Of a stretch of 5,610 nucleotides of DNA, positions 1 to 5,610 are shown piece by piece. Position 1 is the stretch's first letter. Each line of letters starts with the position of its first letter. The notes beneath the pieces were generated by a model. That model saw only the letters and a list, made by a program, of their open reading frames with translations, did not search any database and was not told the DNA's origin. Position numbers and translations under genes: made by a program. The DNA comes from Alistipes sp. CAG:514 (lineage in GTDB: Bacteria; Bacteroidota; Bacteroidia; Bacteroidales; UBA932): assembly GCA_000431015.1 (NCBI GenBank), contig HF986061.1, positions 54,653 to 60,262 of the forward strand. Reading direction: 5' to 3'.

Positions 1-442
1 CCACGACGCTCTCCTTCTTCTGTCCCACGCCGAACGCGGTGACAACCACGTCTTCGAGAACCTCTGAATCAGGCTCAAGGAGAATCCTGATGTTGTCCCG
101 GGTTCCGACATTCAAAGACTGGGAACGGTAGCCGAGCGATGTGACGGTGATGACCGCCCCGGACGGGACGTTGATTGTGAACATTCCGTCAAGGTCGGTG
201 ATCTCCCCGCCCTGACGGCCGCGCACCTGGACAGCCGCCCCGATCACTGGTTCGTTCGTGACCGCGTCCAGAACGGTTCCCGATAGGGTTCGGGTCTTCT
301 GTTGTTGCTGCTGCGGGGCGGTACTGTCGGAGAATGTCTCCGCCGCCCGAAGAACAGCCGGAAAAGCCAGGAGAGACATGAGTATCCCTCCTGTTATGCT
401 TTTGATGAAAGCCTGCCTGTGGATTCTTGTGGTCATAGGCAT
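1..442 (-). CDS. SusC-like TonB-dependent outer-membrane receptor (SusC-B), N-terminal part, cut by left window edge
   Basis: The reverse strand from an ATG at 442-440 encodes 147 residues and stays open to base 1. Seen: a basic n-region (RIHRQAFIK, residues 6-14), a hydrophobic stretch (about 16-31) and a likely signal-peptidase I site near LRA|AE (33-35). A Gln run QQQQQ (44-48) follows, then a carboxypeptidase-regulatory-like beta-sandwich (about 52-122) with the motifs SGTV, PVIGAAVQVRG, TDLDGMF and SLGYRSQ. The stretch DVVVTAFGVGQKKESVV (131-147) is the usual SusC-family entry to the TonB plug. By family knowledge this is the start of a roughly 1000-residue outer-membrane importer; plug and barrel lie outside the window. 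Start choice: ATG 442 or ATG 436 gives a normal signal peptide. The frame stays open upstream to a TGA at 763-761 but has no further ATG, and 443-660 is AT-rich and non-coding in look. An internal ATG (379-377) has a better ribosome site but would lose the n-region. It lies after a terminator, so it is probably a separate transcription unit. Confidence 0.9.
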   Translation of the reverse strand, partial: MPMTTRIHRQAFIKSITGGILMSLLAFPAVLRAAETFSDSTAPQQQQQKTRTLSGTVLDAVTNEPVIGAAVQVRGRQGGEITDLDGMFTINVPSGAVITVTSLGYRSQSLNVGTRDNIRILLEPDSEVLEDVVVTAFGVGQKKESVV

Positions 443-555
443 GATTGAATTAAATGGGTTTGAGTTGATTGGTATCTTCAGTTCGTATGATGATGGGATG
501 CTTATGAAAGGATGTTGCCTTGTCGAAAGAATCCTCTGTCTGTTGGTTTCGGTTA

Positions 556-587
556 CAATGATATTGATAATAATTCTAATTTGCAAA
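556..587 (-). promoter_or_regulatory. Candidate Bacteroidota-type promoter for susC-B
   Basis: On the reverse strand a TTTG (587-584) lies 20 bp before TATCATTG (563-556). This matches the -33 TTTG / -7 TAnnTTTG arrangement of the Bacteroidota primary sigma factor with one mismatch in the -7 element. It would start transcription roughly 100 nt before the susC-B ATG at 442. An alternative perfect -7 box, TATATTTG (591-584), overlaps the proposed -33 but has no clear TTTG at the right distance upstream. The surrounding DNA is AT-rich. This is a pattern match only. Confidence 0.4.
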
Positions 588-588
588 T
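579..588. repeat. 10-bp perfect palindrome ATTTGCAAAT over the putative promoter
   Basis: ATTTGCAAAT is self-complementary and covers the proposed -33 element of the susC-B promoter. It could be an operator half or a chance product of AT-rich DNA. No matching second copy was found nearby. Confidence 0.25.
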
Positions 589-659
589 ATAATGTGCAAA
601 AATGCGAACATTTTGATTTACTGCTTGTTGCGCAAACGTTTTTGTTGACTGTCGCATAA

Positions 660-733
660 TCCAAGTTGGTTAAAGAACCGCCTGACCGTCGGGCGGTCCG
701 CTCTGGTGTGACACCTGATCCCTTGGACTTGGG
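660..733. repeat. Nested inverted repeats, potential three-arm folded element of unknown role
   Basis: The outer arms CCAAGT (661-666) and ACTTGG (727-732) are complementary and enclose two hairpins. The first is ACCGCC (677-682) with GGCGGT (692-697), extended inward by 683-685/689-691 to a 9-bp stem and 3-nt loop. The second is GGTG (705-708) with CACC (712-715). Two of the added pairs (660/733 and 683/691) are U-G wobbles if the plus strand is transcribed but A-C mismatches on the minus strand, which mildly favours a plus-strand RNA. It lies between the susD terminator and the susC-B promoter. No known RNA family is recognised, and the arm lengths do not fit a tRNA. Confidence 0.4.
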
Positions 734-738
734 CTTTA

Positions 739-780
739 AAAAAAACTCGTGGTACCGGATTCAGTACCACGAGTTCTTTT
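739..780 (-). terminator. Rho-independent terminator downstream of susD
   Basis: A perfect 12-bp inverted repeat, AACTCGTGGTAC (744-755) with GTACCACGAGTT (764-775), encloses an 8-nt loop. On the minus strand the hairpin is followed directly by eight U residues (745-738), and the flanking A-rich and U-rich sides extend the stem to about 17 bp with one G-U pair. It begins some 44 bp after the susD stop, the expected place for the end of the susC-susD transcript. The other strand also carries a short U-rich tail (776-780), so it may act weakly in both directions. Confidence 0.88.
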
Positions 781-823
781 ATTGTGTTGGCTGGCAAATT
801 AGTTGTCTGCCACGCGGACTTCG

Positions 824-2494
824 TTAGAAGTTACCCTTGGCGGCGTTGTCCCACCATACGCGGGTTCCGCCCTGATCGCCGGAGTGGCCGGTCTTGCTGG
901 AGTTCTCCTTGTTGAGGAGCTCGATACCGGTCTTGAGACCCTCGGCGTTGGTGTCACCGGCATTGCTGCTGTAGATCTGGCGGCGTACGCCTTCCTCTGT
1001 GGTGACGGCTCCGTTGCTCTCGTTGACGTAGGCAGGGAAGAGAACCGGATAGCCGGTACGCCTCTGCTCGGCCCAGGCCTCGGTTGAGAGAGGGAAGAGC
1101 GCGATGTACTTCTGGGTCATGATGCGGGCGAGCTTGTCCTCGTTGGAGGCATTGTTGTCCCACTTCACGCCCAGCTTGTTGAGGGCTTTGGTGTTGAGTT
1201 TCGGATCGAAAGGATCGACGAAATCAATCTGCGTGTCGGTTCCGCTGATGTACTTCTCGACAGCGCCTTTCGCATATTCCGCGATCTCGGCGTACTTGCC
1301 CTTGTAGGCAAGCTCATTCGCCATCGAGGTTCTGATGCCTTCCTCGTAGAGGGACTTCACGTCGCCGGATGTCCAGCCCCTGAGGGCGGCTTCGGCGAGG
1401 AGGAAGTAGGACTCGGCCTGCTTGAAGATCGGAAGCGGAGCGCTGTAGATGCCCTTGCTGTTGTTGCCGTCTACCCAACCGGAGAGCTTGCCCCAGTTGT
1501 TCGGCTTGCCTGGCAGACCGCTGGCGAACCTGATGCCGTAGTAGCCGGTTCCCTTCGCAACTTCCTTTCCGTCGGAGGTGGTGAACTTGTCCTGGTTCTT
1601 CGCCATGTACAGAGGCTGGCGAGGATCCTTGAGACCTGACATCAATGTCACGAGGTTGGCGTTGAATCCGCAGTCTCCCCAAGCGAACATAAGCCAAAGC
1701 TCGTTCTCGAGACTCTTGTCGATCATGATGTCCTTGCCGCCGTTGGCGAGGGTGTTGCCCGCTGCCGCCTTGGCGATCGCAGGAAGGTCGTAGCCCGCGG
1801 CCTTCATCTCGTCCGCTCTCTTGGAAAGACGCAGGGCGATACGGAGTCTCATCGTGTTGGCCACCTTCTTCCACATCTCGAAGTCGCCGCCGCACCAGAT
1901 GTCGAATGTGCCGAGTCCGGCCTTTTCGTCATCTGTAGGCTTGTTGAAGGCGTCCAATGCCTTCTGAGTGTCGTCAAGCATTGTCTGGTAGAGCTGCTGC
2001 TGGCTGTCAAAAGGGAAGTATGACTCATATTCACCGGACAGGATGGAGCTGTGGGCGAGAGGGCCGTACACGTCGGTGGTCATCATAAGGCTGTAGGCCT
2101 GTACGATTCTCATCACGCCGGCGAGGGCTGGCTGGTTCTTGCCGTCAAGGGTGGCGATCAGTCGCCTTGTGTTGTTGAACACGTGGAGGTAGTGGTTCTC
2201 GTACATACCGCCCGAGTGTCCTCTGTTCTCGCCCATGTCACCGTTGGTGAAGTTTCCGTTAGGAGTCATGAAGTAACCGCTGTAGAAATCCACGGTGAGG
2301 TTTGTCCAGAACTGGAACATGTTCTGCTGAGGAGGGTAGCAGTACTGCATCGGCTCAGCGCACTGGGATGAGAGAGGAAGATCGTCCGGGTTCACCTGCA
2401 CGTCGCTGGTGTTCATCTTCTCGAAGTCGCCTGTGCAGGCTACGATTCCGAGTCCGAACAAGGCCGCTACTGAATATTTTAAAATATTTTTCAT
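824..2494 (-). CDS. SusD-like (SusD/RagB superfamily) nutrient-binding outer-membrane lipoprotein
   Basis: This 556-residue protein partners the SusC-like transporter encoded just upstream. SusD-type lipoproteins sit on the cell surface, bind the substrate and act as a hinged lid on the SusC barrel. Seen: a lipoprotein signal (MKNILKYSVAALFGLGIVAC) with the modified Cys at residue 20 followed by TGDFE. Helical TPR-like segments typical of the fold follow, including DVYGPLAHS (about 140-149), FEMWKKVANTMRLRIALRLS (about 205-225) and QAESYFLLAEAALRGW (about 358-375). The C-terminal part has the AWAEQRRTGYPVLFP motif (473-487) and ends GGTRVWWDNAAKGNF. These motifs resemble the divergent SusD-like group (the Pfam SusD-like families) more than classical starch SusD; that sub-family placement is from memory. 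It starts 14 bp after the susC stop with an AT-rich leader and no clear Shine-Dalgarno, so the two are surely co-transcribed. The frame is intact from signal to stop, unlike its partner. The substrate cannot be told. Confidence 0.96.
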   Translation of the reverse strand: MKNILKYSVAALFGLGIVACTGDFEKMNTSDVQVNPDDLPLSSQCAEPMQYCYPPQQNMFQFWTNLTVDFYSGYFMTPNGNFTNGDMGENRGHSGGMYENHYLHVFNNTRRLIATLDGKNQPALAGVMRIVQAYSLMMTTDVYGPLAHSSILSGEYESYFPFDSQQQLYQTMLDDTQKALDAFNKPTDDEKAGLGTFDIWCGGDFEMWKKVANTMRLRIALRLSKRADEMKAAGYDLPAIAKAAAGNTLANGGKDIMIDKSLENELWLMFAWGDCGFNANLVTLMSGLKDPRQPLYMAKNQDKFTTSDGKEVAKGTGYYGIRFASGLPGKPNNWGKLSGWVDGNNSKGIYSAPLPIFKQAESYFLLAEAALRGWTSGDVKSLYEEGIRTSMANELAYKGKYAEIAEYAKGAVEKYISGTDTQIDFVDPFDPKLNTKALNKLGVKWDNNASNEDKLARIMTQKYIALFPLSTEAWAEQRRTGYPVLFPAYVNESNGAVTTEEGVRRQIYSSNAGDTNAEGLKTGIELLNKENSSKTGHSGDQGGTRVWWDNAAKGNF

Positions 2495-2508
2495 TGTCTT
2501 GGAAATTT

Positions 2509-5136
2509 TTAGAAGTTGAGTTTAAGGTTCAGACCGAAGCTGCGTGAGGTAGGGAGGGCGAACATGTCGATGCCCTGCCAGCCGTTGCCTGTACCTGCCG
2601 AGACATCAGGGTCGCAAGGTGCGTCCTTGTAGAAGAAGAACAGGTTGCGGCCGATGATGGATGCTGTCACGTTCTTGCCGTTGCCGAGGAGGTTACGGAA
2701 TGTGTAGCCGAAGCTGAGCTCGCGCAGACGGACGTTGGTGGCGCTGTAGACGTAGTTCTCATTGGCGTAAGGAGAGTTGAAGTTGCTGGCTCCCGTGGTC
2801 TCGTACCAAGCCCTTGGTTCGAAGGAGACTCCGTCAACGGTGATGGAGCCGGCGTCGCGGGCCTCGCCTGACCTCTGTGACACTCCCCAGCCGTCCAGCG
2901 TGGCCTCGGTCATGGAGATGACCTTGCCGCCGAATCTCGCGTCGATGAGCATCGAGAGATTGAAGTTCTTGTAGCGGAATGAGTTGCTCCAGCCGGCGTA
3001 AACCTTGGAGTTCATGTTGCCGACATGCTTGAGCTGGTCGTTGTTGTCGTCGCCGAGGATCGGCTGTCCGGCATCGTTCTTCTTGATCTTGCCGCTCTCG
3101 TCCCTGAGGATCTGGCGTACATAGAGGTCACCGTAGGAACCACCTTCCTTGAGGATGATCTTGGCACCTCCGAAGTTGGAGAGTGTAAGGCCGTTAGGAA
3201 GCTCGTCCACGAGTTCCACGATCTTGTTGTTGTTGTAGGAGAAGTTCACTCCTGTCTCCCAGCTGAAGTCGTTGCTGAACTGCTCGTACCAGCTGGCGGT
3301 CATCTCGATACCCTGGTTCTCCACATTACCGGCGTTCACATAGCGGTTGCGCAGACCGGACTCGTAAGGAGAGGCTACGGAGAAGAACTGGTTCTTGGTG
3401 TTGGTCTTGTACCAGGTGGCGGAGACGTTGAGCCTGTTGTTGAAGAAGGCTCCGTCGAAACCGGCCTCGATGGAGTGGGTCATCTCAGGCTTGAGGGTTC
3501 TGAAAGGAGCGCTGTCCGGAGCGGAGATCGATCCCTGTGAGCCAAGGCTGTAGAGCAGGTTGGTCATGTAGACAGGGACATCGTTACCCACGATGGAGTA
3601 GCTTGCGCGGAACTTCACGAGGTCCACGGCAGGGCCGAGGTCGGCGAACTTGTTCAGAAGGAAGCTGGCTCCCACTGAAGGATAGAAGAATGACACATTG
3701 TCGGTGAAGGCAAGAGCCGATGACCAGTCGTTACGGGCGGTGACATCGATGAAGAGGCCTTCCTTGTAGCCGAACTGCGCGGTAGCGAACACGGCGTTAA
3801 GACGCTTCTCGGTGTTCCAGTGGCCACCCTTTCCGACAGACGACATATTCCCATAATAGTTGTTAGGGGTGAATATGTTAGGGTAGTAGACGTTGCCGTT
3901 GCCAGGGGCTGTGAACTGTGTTCCCTCAGCCCAGAGATCCACGTTTCCGGTCTTGCTGTGGGTGAAGCTGGAGCCGGCGGTCACGGAGAGTGAGAAGGTG
4001 TCGTTCCAGTTGTGGTTGTAGCCGACGAGCACATCGCCGTACATCTGGTCGCTGAAGTAGCGGTTGTCCTTCATTCTGCCCATAGGGTAGAGGTCACCGG
4101 TGCTGGAGGCGTAGGCGTTGTGCACAAAGTGCTCCTCGCCCCTCTCGTAGCGGAGACGGCCCTGTACGTAGAGATCCTTGATGATGTCCCATCTCACGCT
4201 GCCGCCGAACTCGTAGCGGTTGCGGTCAACGACCGGCTTCTGGCGGTTGAGCACCCAGTAAGGGTTGCTGTACTGCTGCTGCTTCGTGTTGGTCCAGTTC
4301 TGGACGTAGCAGCTGCGTGAGGCGTCATAGACCTCGTAGTTGTTCTTGTAGTGATCCCAGTCCTCGCCTCTCGGGAAGAGGTAGGCGCCGGTCAGAGGGT
4401 TCCAGAGGAATCCCGATGCGGACTGGTTCTCGATGTGCTGGTTGGTGAGCTTCGCGCTGGCCTCTATCTTGATGTTGTCGAGGACGGTGAAGTTGACCTT
4501 GGTGTTGAAGTTGTGGCTTCTGTACTCATTCTCAGGAGTCATGCCCTCTGAGTAGACATTGCCGTAGGAGAAGTAGGCTCCGAAAGAGTCGTTTCCGCCG
4601 GACACGGCGAATGTGTTGTTGGTCGTGAAACCTGTGCGGAAGAACTTCTTGAGATAGTTCGGCGCCTTTGAGGAGAGCTTGCTGCCCCAGCTGTAGGTGC
4701 CGTTGTCCGACATCCCGTAGTTGTTCTGGAACTTAGGAAGCACCATAGGGCTTTCTGCTGTCGTGTTGCTGGACACGGTGACGTTCACCTTGCCGGCTGC
4801 CGCTGACTTTGTCGTGATCATGATCGCTCCGTTGGCGGCCACGGCACCGTAAAGCGCTGCGGCTGACGCACCTTTAAGGAGGGTGATGGACTTGATGTCG
4901 TCAGGGTTGATCGTGGACATCACATCGCCGCCGTCCCTCTCGCCACCATAGTTGGAGGCCACCTGGGATGAGGTGATGTTCTGCATCACAGGCACACCGT
5001 CCACAACAATGAGAGGCTGGTTGCTTCCGTTGATGGACTTGTTGCCTCGGAAGAGGATCTTGGATGATCCGCCGGCTCCTGTCGAGTTAGGAGTGATGAC
5101 CAGACCGGCGCTCTTTCCCTGGGGGGGGTTGATCAT
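2509..5136 (-). CDS. SusC-like TonB-dependent transporter (SusC-A), plug remainder and beta-barrel; C-terminal fragment of a split gene
   Basis: This open frame of 875 residues carries most of a SusC-family importer but has no signal peptide of its own. Seen: plug-domain motifs GKSAGLVITPNSTGAGGSS (from residue 8), KILFRGNKSINGSNQPLIVV followed by DGVPV, and NPDDIKSITLLKGASAAALY followed by GAVAANGAIMITT (within the first 115 residues). A long barrel rich in alternating aromatic strands follows, then the C-terminal signature with RLRELSFGYTF, ASIIGRNLF, GIDMFALPTSRSFGLNLKLNF read in part, ending in Phe as barrel proteins usually do. The family imports oligosaccharides or peptides with TonB energy, working with the SusD encoded 14 bp downstream. 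The ATG at 5136-5134 lies inside a conserved plug motif (IKSIN-M-IN), so it is not a natural start. The true N-terminus is encoded by 5148-5610 in another frame; a 32-bp imperfect duplication separates the two. As read, the protein would lack export and be non-functional. Confidence 0.93.
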   Translation of the reverse strand: MINPPQGKSAGLVITPNSTGAGGSSKILFRGNKSINGSNQPLIVVDGVPVMQNITSSQVASNYGGERDGGDVMSTINPDDIKSITLLKGASAAALYGAVAANGAIMITTKSAAAGKVNVTVSSNTTAESPMVLPKFQNNYGMSDNGTYSWGSKLSSKAPNYLKKFFRTGFTTNNTFAVSGGNDSFGAYFSYGNVYSEGMTPENEYRSHNFNTKVNFTVLDNIKIEASAKLTNQHIENQSASGFLWNPLTGAYLFPRGEDWDHYKNNYEVYDASRSCYVQNWTNTKQQQYSNPYWVLNRQKPVVDRNRYEFGGSVRWDIIKDLYVQGRLRYERGEEHFVHNAYASSTGDLYPMGRMKDNRYFSDQMYGDVLVGYNHNWNDTFSLSVTAGSSFTHSKTGNVDLWAEGTQFTAPGNGNVYYPNIFTPNNYYGNMSSVGKGGHWNTEKRLNAVFATAQFGYKEGLFIDVTARNDWSSALAFTDNVSFFYPSVGASFLLNKFADLGPAVDLVKFRASYSIVGNDVPVYMTNLLYSLGSQGSISAPDSAPFRTLKPEMTHSIEAGFDGAFFNNRLNVSATWYKTNTKNQFFSVASPYESGLRNRYVNAGNVENQGIEMTASWYEQFSNDFSWETGVNFSYNNNKIVELVDELPNGLTLSNFGGAKIILKEGGSYGDLYVRQILRDESGKIKKNDAGQPILGDDNNDQLKHVGNMNSKVYAGWSNSFRYKNFNLSMLIDARFGGKVISMTEATLDGWGVSQRSGEARDAGSITVDGVSFEPRAWYETTGASNFNSPYANENYVYSATNVRLRELSFGYTFRNLLGNGKNVTASIIGRNLFFFYKDAPCDPDVSAGTGNGWQGIDMFALPTSRSFGLNLKLNF
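5121..5128. repeat. Homopolymer tract of eight C (minus strand) in the SusC-A plug
   Basis: Eight G on the plus strand read as AAC CCC CCC CAG in the coding strand, giving N-P-P-Q where the family usually has N-(S/A)-(L/I)-Q before GK. The tract length keeps the downstream frame. It lies after the premature stop of the N-terminal fragment (5150-5148), so a length change here could not repair the split by itself. Such tracts are prone to slippage and to sequencing error. Confidence 0.8.
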
Positions 5137-5180
5137 GTTGATGCTCTTTATTTGATGGAGTTATGTATGTTGATGCTCTT
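5135..5180 (-). repeat. 14-bp direct repeat at 32-bp offset, frame-breaking imperfect duplication in susC-A
   Basis: AAGAGCATCAACAT occurs on the minus strand at 5180-5167 and again at 5148-5135. Each copy encodes the same piece of the plug (KSIN). The 32-bp unit is not a multiple of three. After the first copy the frame reads I-H-N-S-I-K and then meets a TAA (5150-5148); after the second copy the frame is that of the barrel. Removing 32 bp from one repeat to the other rejoins D-I-K-S-I-N-M-I-N-P-P-Q-G-K-S-A-G, the expected family sequence. The spacer after copy one (5166-5149) still contains AACTCCATC, matching a typical N-S-I codon run. Confidence 0.85.
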
Positions 5181-5610
5181 GATGTCGTTGACATCCTTGC
5201 CGCCGACTGTCTCGGCAGCGTAGGTAAGGCTTTCCGACTGGCGGACCATACCCATGGCCGTCACCACGACTCCCTTGAGAGCTGTGGCTTCCTCGCGGAT
5301 GACGATCTCGAGTGTGGCCTGGCCGTTCCAGACGATCTCCTTGGTCTCGTATCCGATGATGGAGACGGTGATCACATCGTTGGCCTTAAGATTGCCGAGT
5401 CTGAATTTACCGTCGATGTCTGTGGTCTCACCGGTGGTTCCACCTTTGACAAAAACGGCGGCGCCTACGACTGGGCCGTTGGCGTCCTTGACTGTACCGC
5501 TTACGGATCCTGCCCTGTCCTGGGCCGCCGCCGCGGCTGAGAACGACACGAACAGAACGATGGCTGCCACTACGGTCGCCATTCCTCTGAGTGTCGAAGA
5601 TTTGGTTCTG
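5148..5610 (-). CDS. SusC-A N-terminal fragment: signal peptide, carboxypeptidase-regulatory-like domain and plug start
   Basis: This is the front end of the SusC-A transporter. The frame is open to the right edge, and the residues before the ATG at 5582-5580 read R-T-K-S-S-T-L-R-G, a natural basic n-region, so the true start is most likely beyond 5610 and that ATG is internal. Numbering from the 5582 ATG: hydrophobic signal core 2-20 with likely cleavage AAAAA|QD; carboxypeptidase-regulatory-like domain about 26-98 with SGTV, PVVGAAVFVKG, TDIDGKF and SIIGYETKE; then LKGVVVTAMGMVRQSESLTY (102-121), the family's entry into the TonB plug. It continues GGKDVNDIKSIN and then loses register, ending I-H-N-S-I-K at a TAA (5150-5148) inside the duplicated segment. 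On its own it would be an exported stub with no plug or barrel. It overlaps no other gene, and the barrel fragment begins 11 bp later. No promoter is visible because the 5' end is cut off. Confidence 0.9.
   Translation of the reverse strand, partial: RTKSSTLRGMATVVAAIVLFVSFSAAAAAQDRAGSVSGTVKDANGPVVGAAVFVKGGTTGETTDIDGKFRLGNLKANDVITVSIIGYETKEIVWNGQATLEIVIREEATALKGVVVTAMGMVRQSESLTYAAETVGGKDVNDIKSINIHNSIK

Larger units (their letters stand above)
443..823. other. Intergenic region between susD and the second susC
   Basis: This 381-bp gap has no credible gene. Reading in the direction of transcription it holds a short susD 3' tail, a rho-independent terminator (780-739), a compact block of inverted repeats (733-660), an AT-rich stretch with a candidate promoter (587-556) and a leader of roughly 100 nt before the susC-B start. 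The AT-rich part (443-660) contrasts clearly with the GC-rich coding DNA on both sides. Short palindromes TTGCGCAA (628-635), AAACGTTT (634-641) and ATTTGCAAAT (579-588) lie in or near the promoter area; no regulator site can be named. Confidence 0.75.

Noticed and set aside
258..659. Plus-strand open frame with a hydrophobic stretch, starting inside the susC-B 5' coding part
   Set aside because: Its first third is antisense to a clear signal peptide and domain on the minus strand, and the rest crosses AT-rich intergenic DNA with the promoter. No recognisable family or start signal.
660..734. tRNA-sized fold on the plus strand with a 7-bp closing stem and an anticodon-like hairpin
   Set aside because: Only about 10 nt lie between the closing stem and the middle hairpin, too few for a D-arm. 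The loop lacks U33, the T-arm motif is missing, and 8-9 unpaired bases precede the closing strand.
799..828. Alternative-frame C-terminal tail for SusD (S-N-E-V-R-V-A-D-N then stop)
   Set aside because: The in-frame ending with WWDNAAKGNF looks natural for the family, and nothing suggests a frameshift at the stop.
1314..1895. Minus-strand Arg/Gln-rich open frame inside susD
   Set aside because: It is a shifted-frame shadow of the SusD-like gene, whose own frame has a clear lipoprotein signal and family motifs.
2473..2488. 16-bp perfect palindrome AATATTTTAAAATATT at the susD start
   Set aside because: It lies within codons 3-8 of the lipoprotein signal, has no loop space and consists only of A and T. 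AT-rich first codons are common and explain it.
3025..3540. Long plus-strand open frame of Val/Leu-rich composition
   Set aside because: It is antisense to the SusC-A barrel; its composition is what the codon bias of the real gene produces on the other strand. The same applies to plus-strand frames at 803-1087, 2051-2371, 4012-4320 and 5163-5540.
5121..5128. C8 tract as a phase-variation switch restoring SusC-A
   Set aside because: The N-terminal frame ends at the TAA at 5150-5148, before the tract is reached, so changing the tract length cannot join the two fragments.
5134..5150. Translational restart: stop of the N-terminal fragment and ATG of the barrel fragment 11 bp apart, as two cooperating subunits
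   Set aside because: The barrel fragment would have no signal peptide and its ATG codes a conserved internal plug Met; a split TonB plug working as two proteins is not supported.
5100..5610. Invertible promoter or shufflon-type recombination between the two susC genes
   Set aside because: The two N-terminal coding regions lack shared long identical tracts, I found no inverted-repeat pair flanking them, and no recombinase gene is in the window.

Overview
The window looks like Bacteroidota (Bacteroidales-type) DNA. It carries an adjacent SusC-like TonB-dependent transporter and SusD-like surface lipoprotein, the hallmark of polysaccharide utilisation loci in that phylum, followed by the N-terminus of a second SusC-like protein. 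Start regions have AT-rich leaders rather than clear Shine-Dalgarno sites, and a TTTG / TAnnTTTG-like promoter is visible; both fit the phylum. Coding DNA is fairly GC-rich, so a higher-GC gut or rumen lineage is plausible, but genus cannot be read from the sequence.

Layout (all genes on the minus strand, so transcription runs from high to low coordinates). 5610-5148: N-terminus of SusC-A, with signal peptide, carboxypeptidase-regulatory-like domain and start of the plug; its true start lies beyond the right edge. 5180-5135: a 14-bp direct repeat at 32-bp offset that breaks the reading frame. 5136-2509: the rest of SusC-A (remaining plug and full beta-barrel). 2494-824: the SusD-like lipoprotein, 14 bp behind the barrel stop. 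780-739: a strong hairpin plus U-tract terminator. 733-660: a compact set of nested inverted repeats of unknown role. 587-556: candidate promoter. 442-1: N-terminal 147 residues of a second SusC-like receptor, SusC-B, running off the left edge.

How they work together: SusD-like lipoproteins form the lid over the SusC barrel, and the pair captures an oligosaccharide (or other nutrient) at the cell surface and imports it with TonB energy. No glycoside hydrolase, sulfatase, peptidase or regulator lies in the window, so the substrate cannot be inferred. The terminator after susD and the separate promoter before susC-B suggest two neighbouring transcription units.

The main oddity is that SusC-A, as read, is split. 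Removing exactly one 32-bp repeat unit gives a continuous frame of 1013 codons (from the ATG at 5582) with the expected plug sequence, so this is a recent lesion, a reversible off-state, or a sequence/assembly error. The rest of the window is an ordinary nutrient-uptake locus, and I see no convincing new system.
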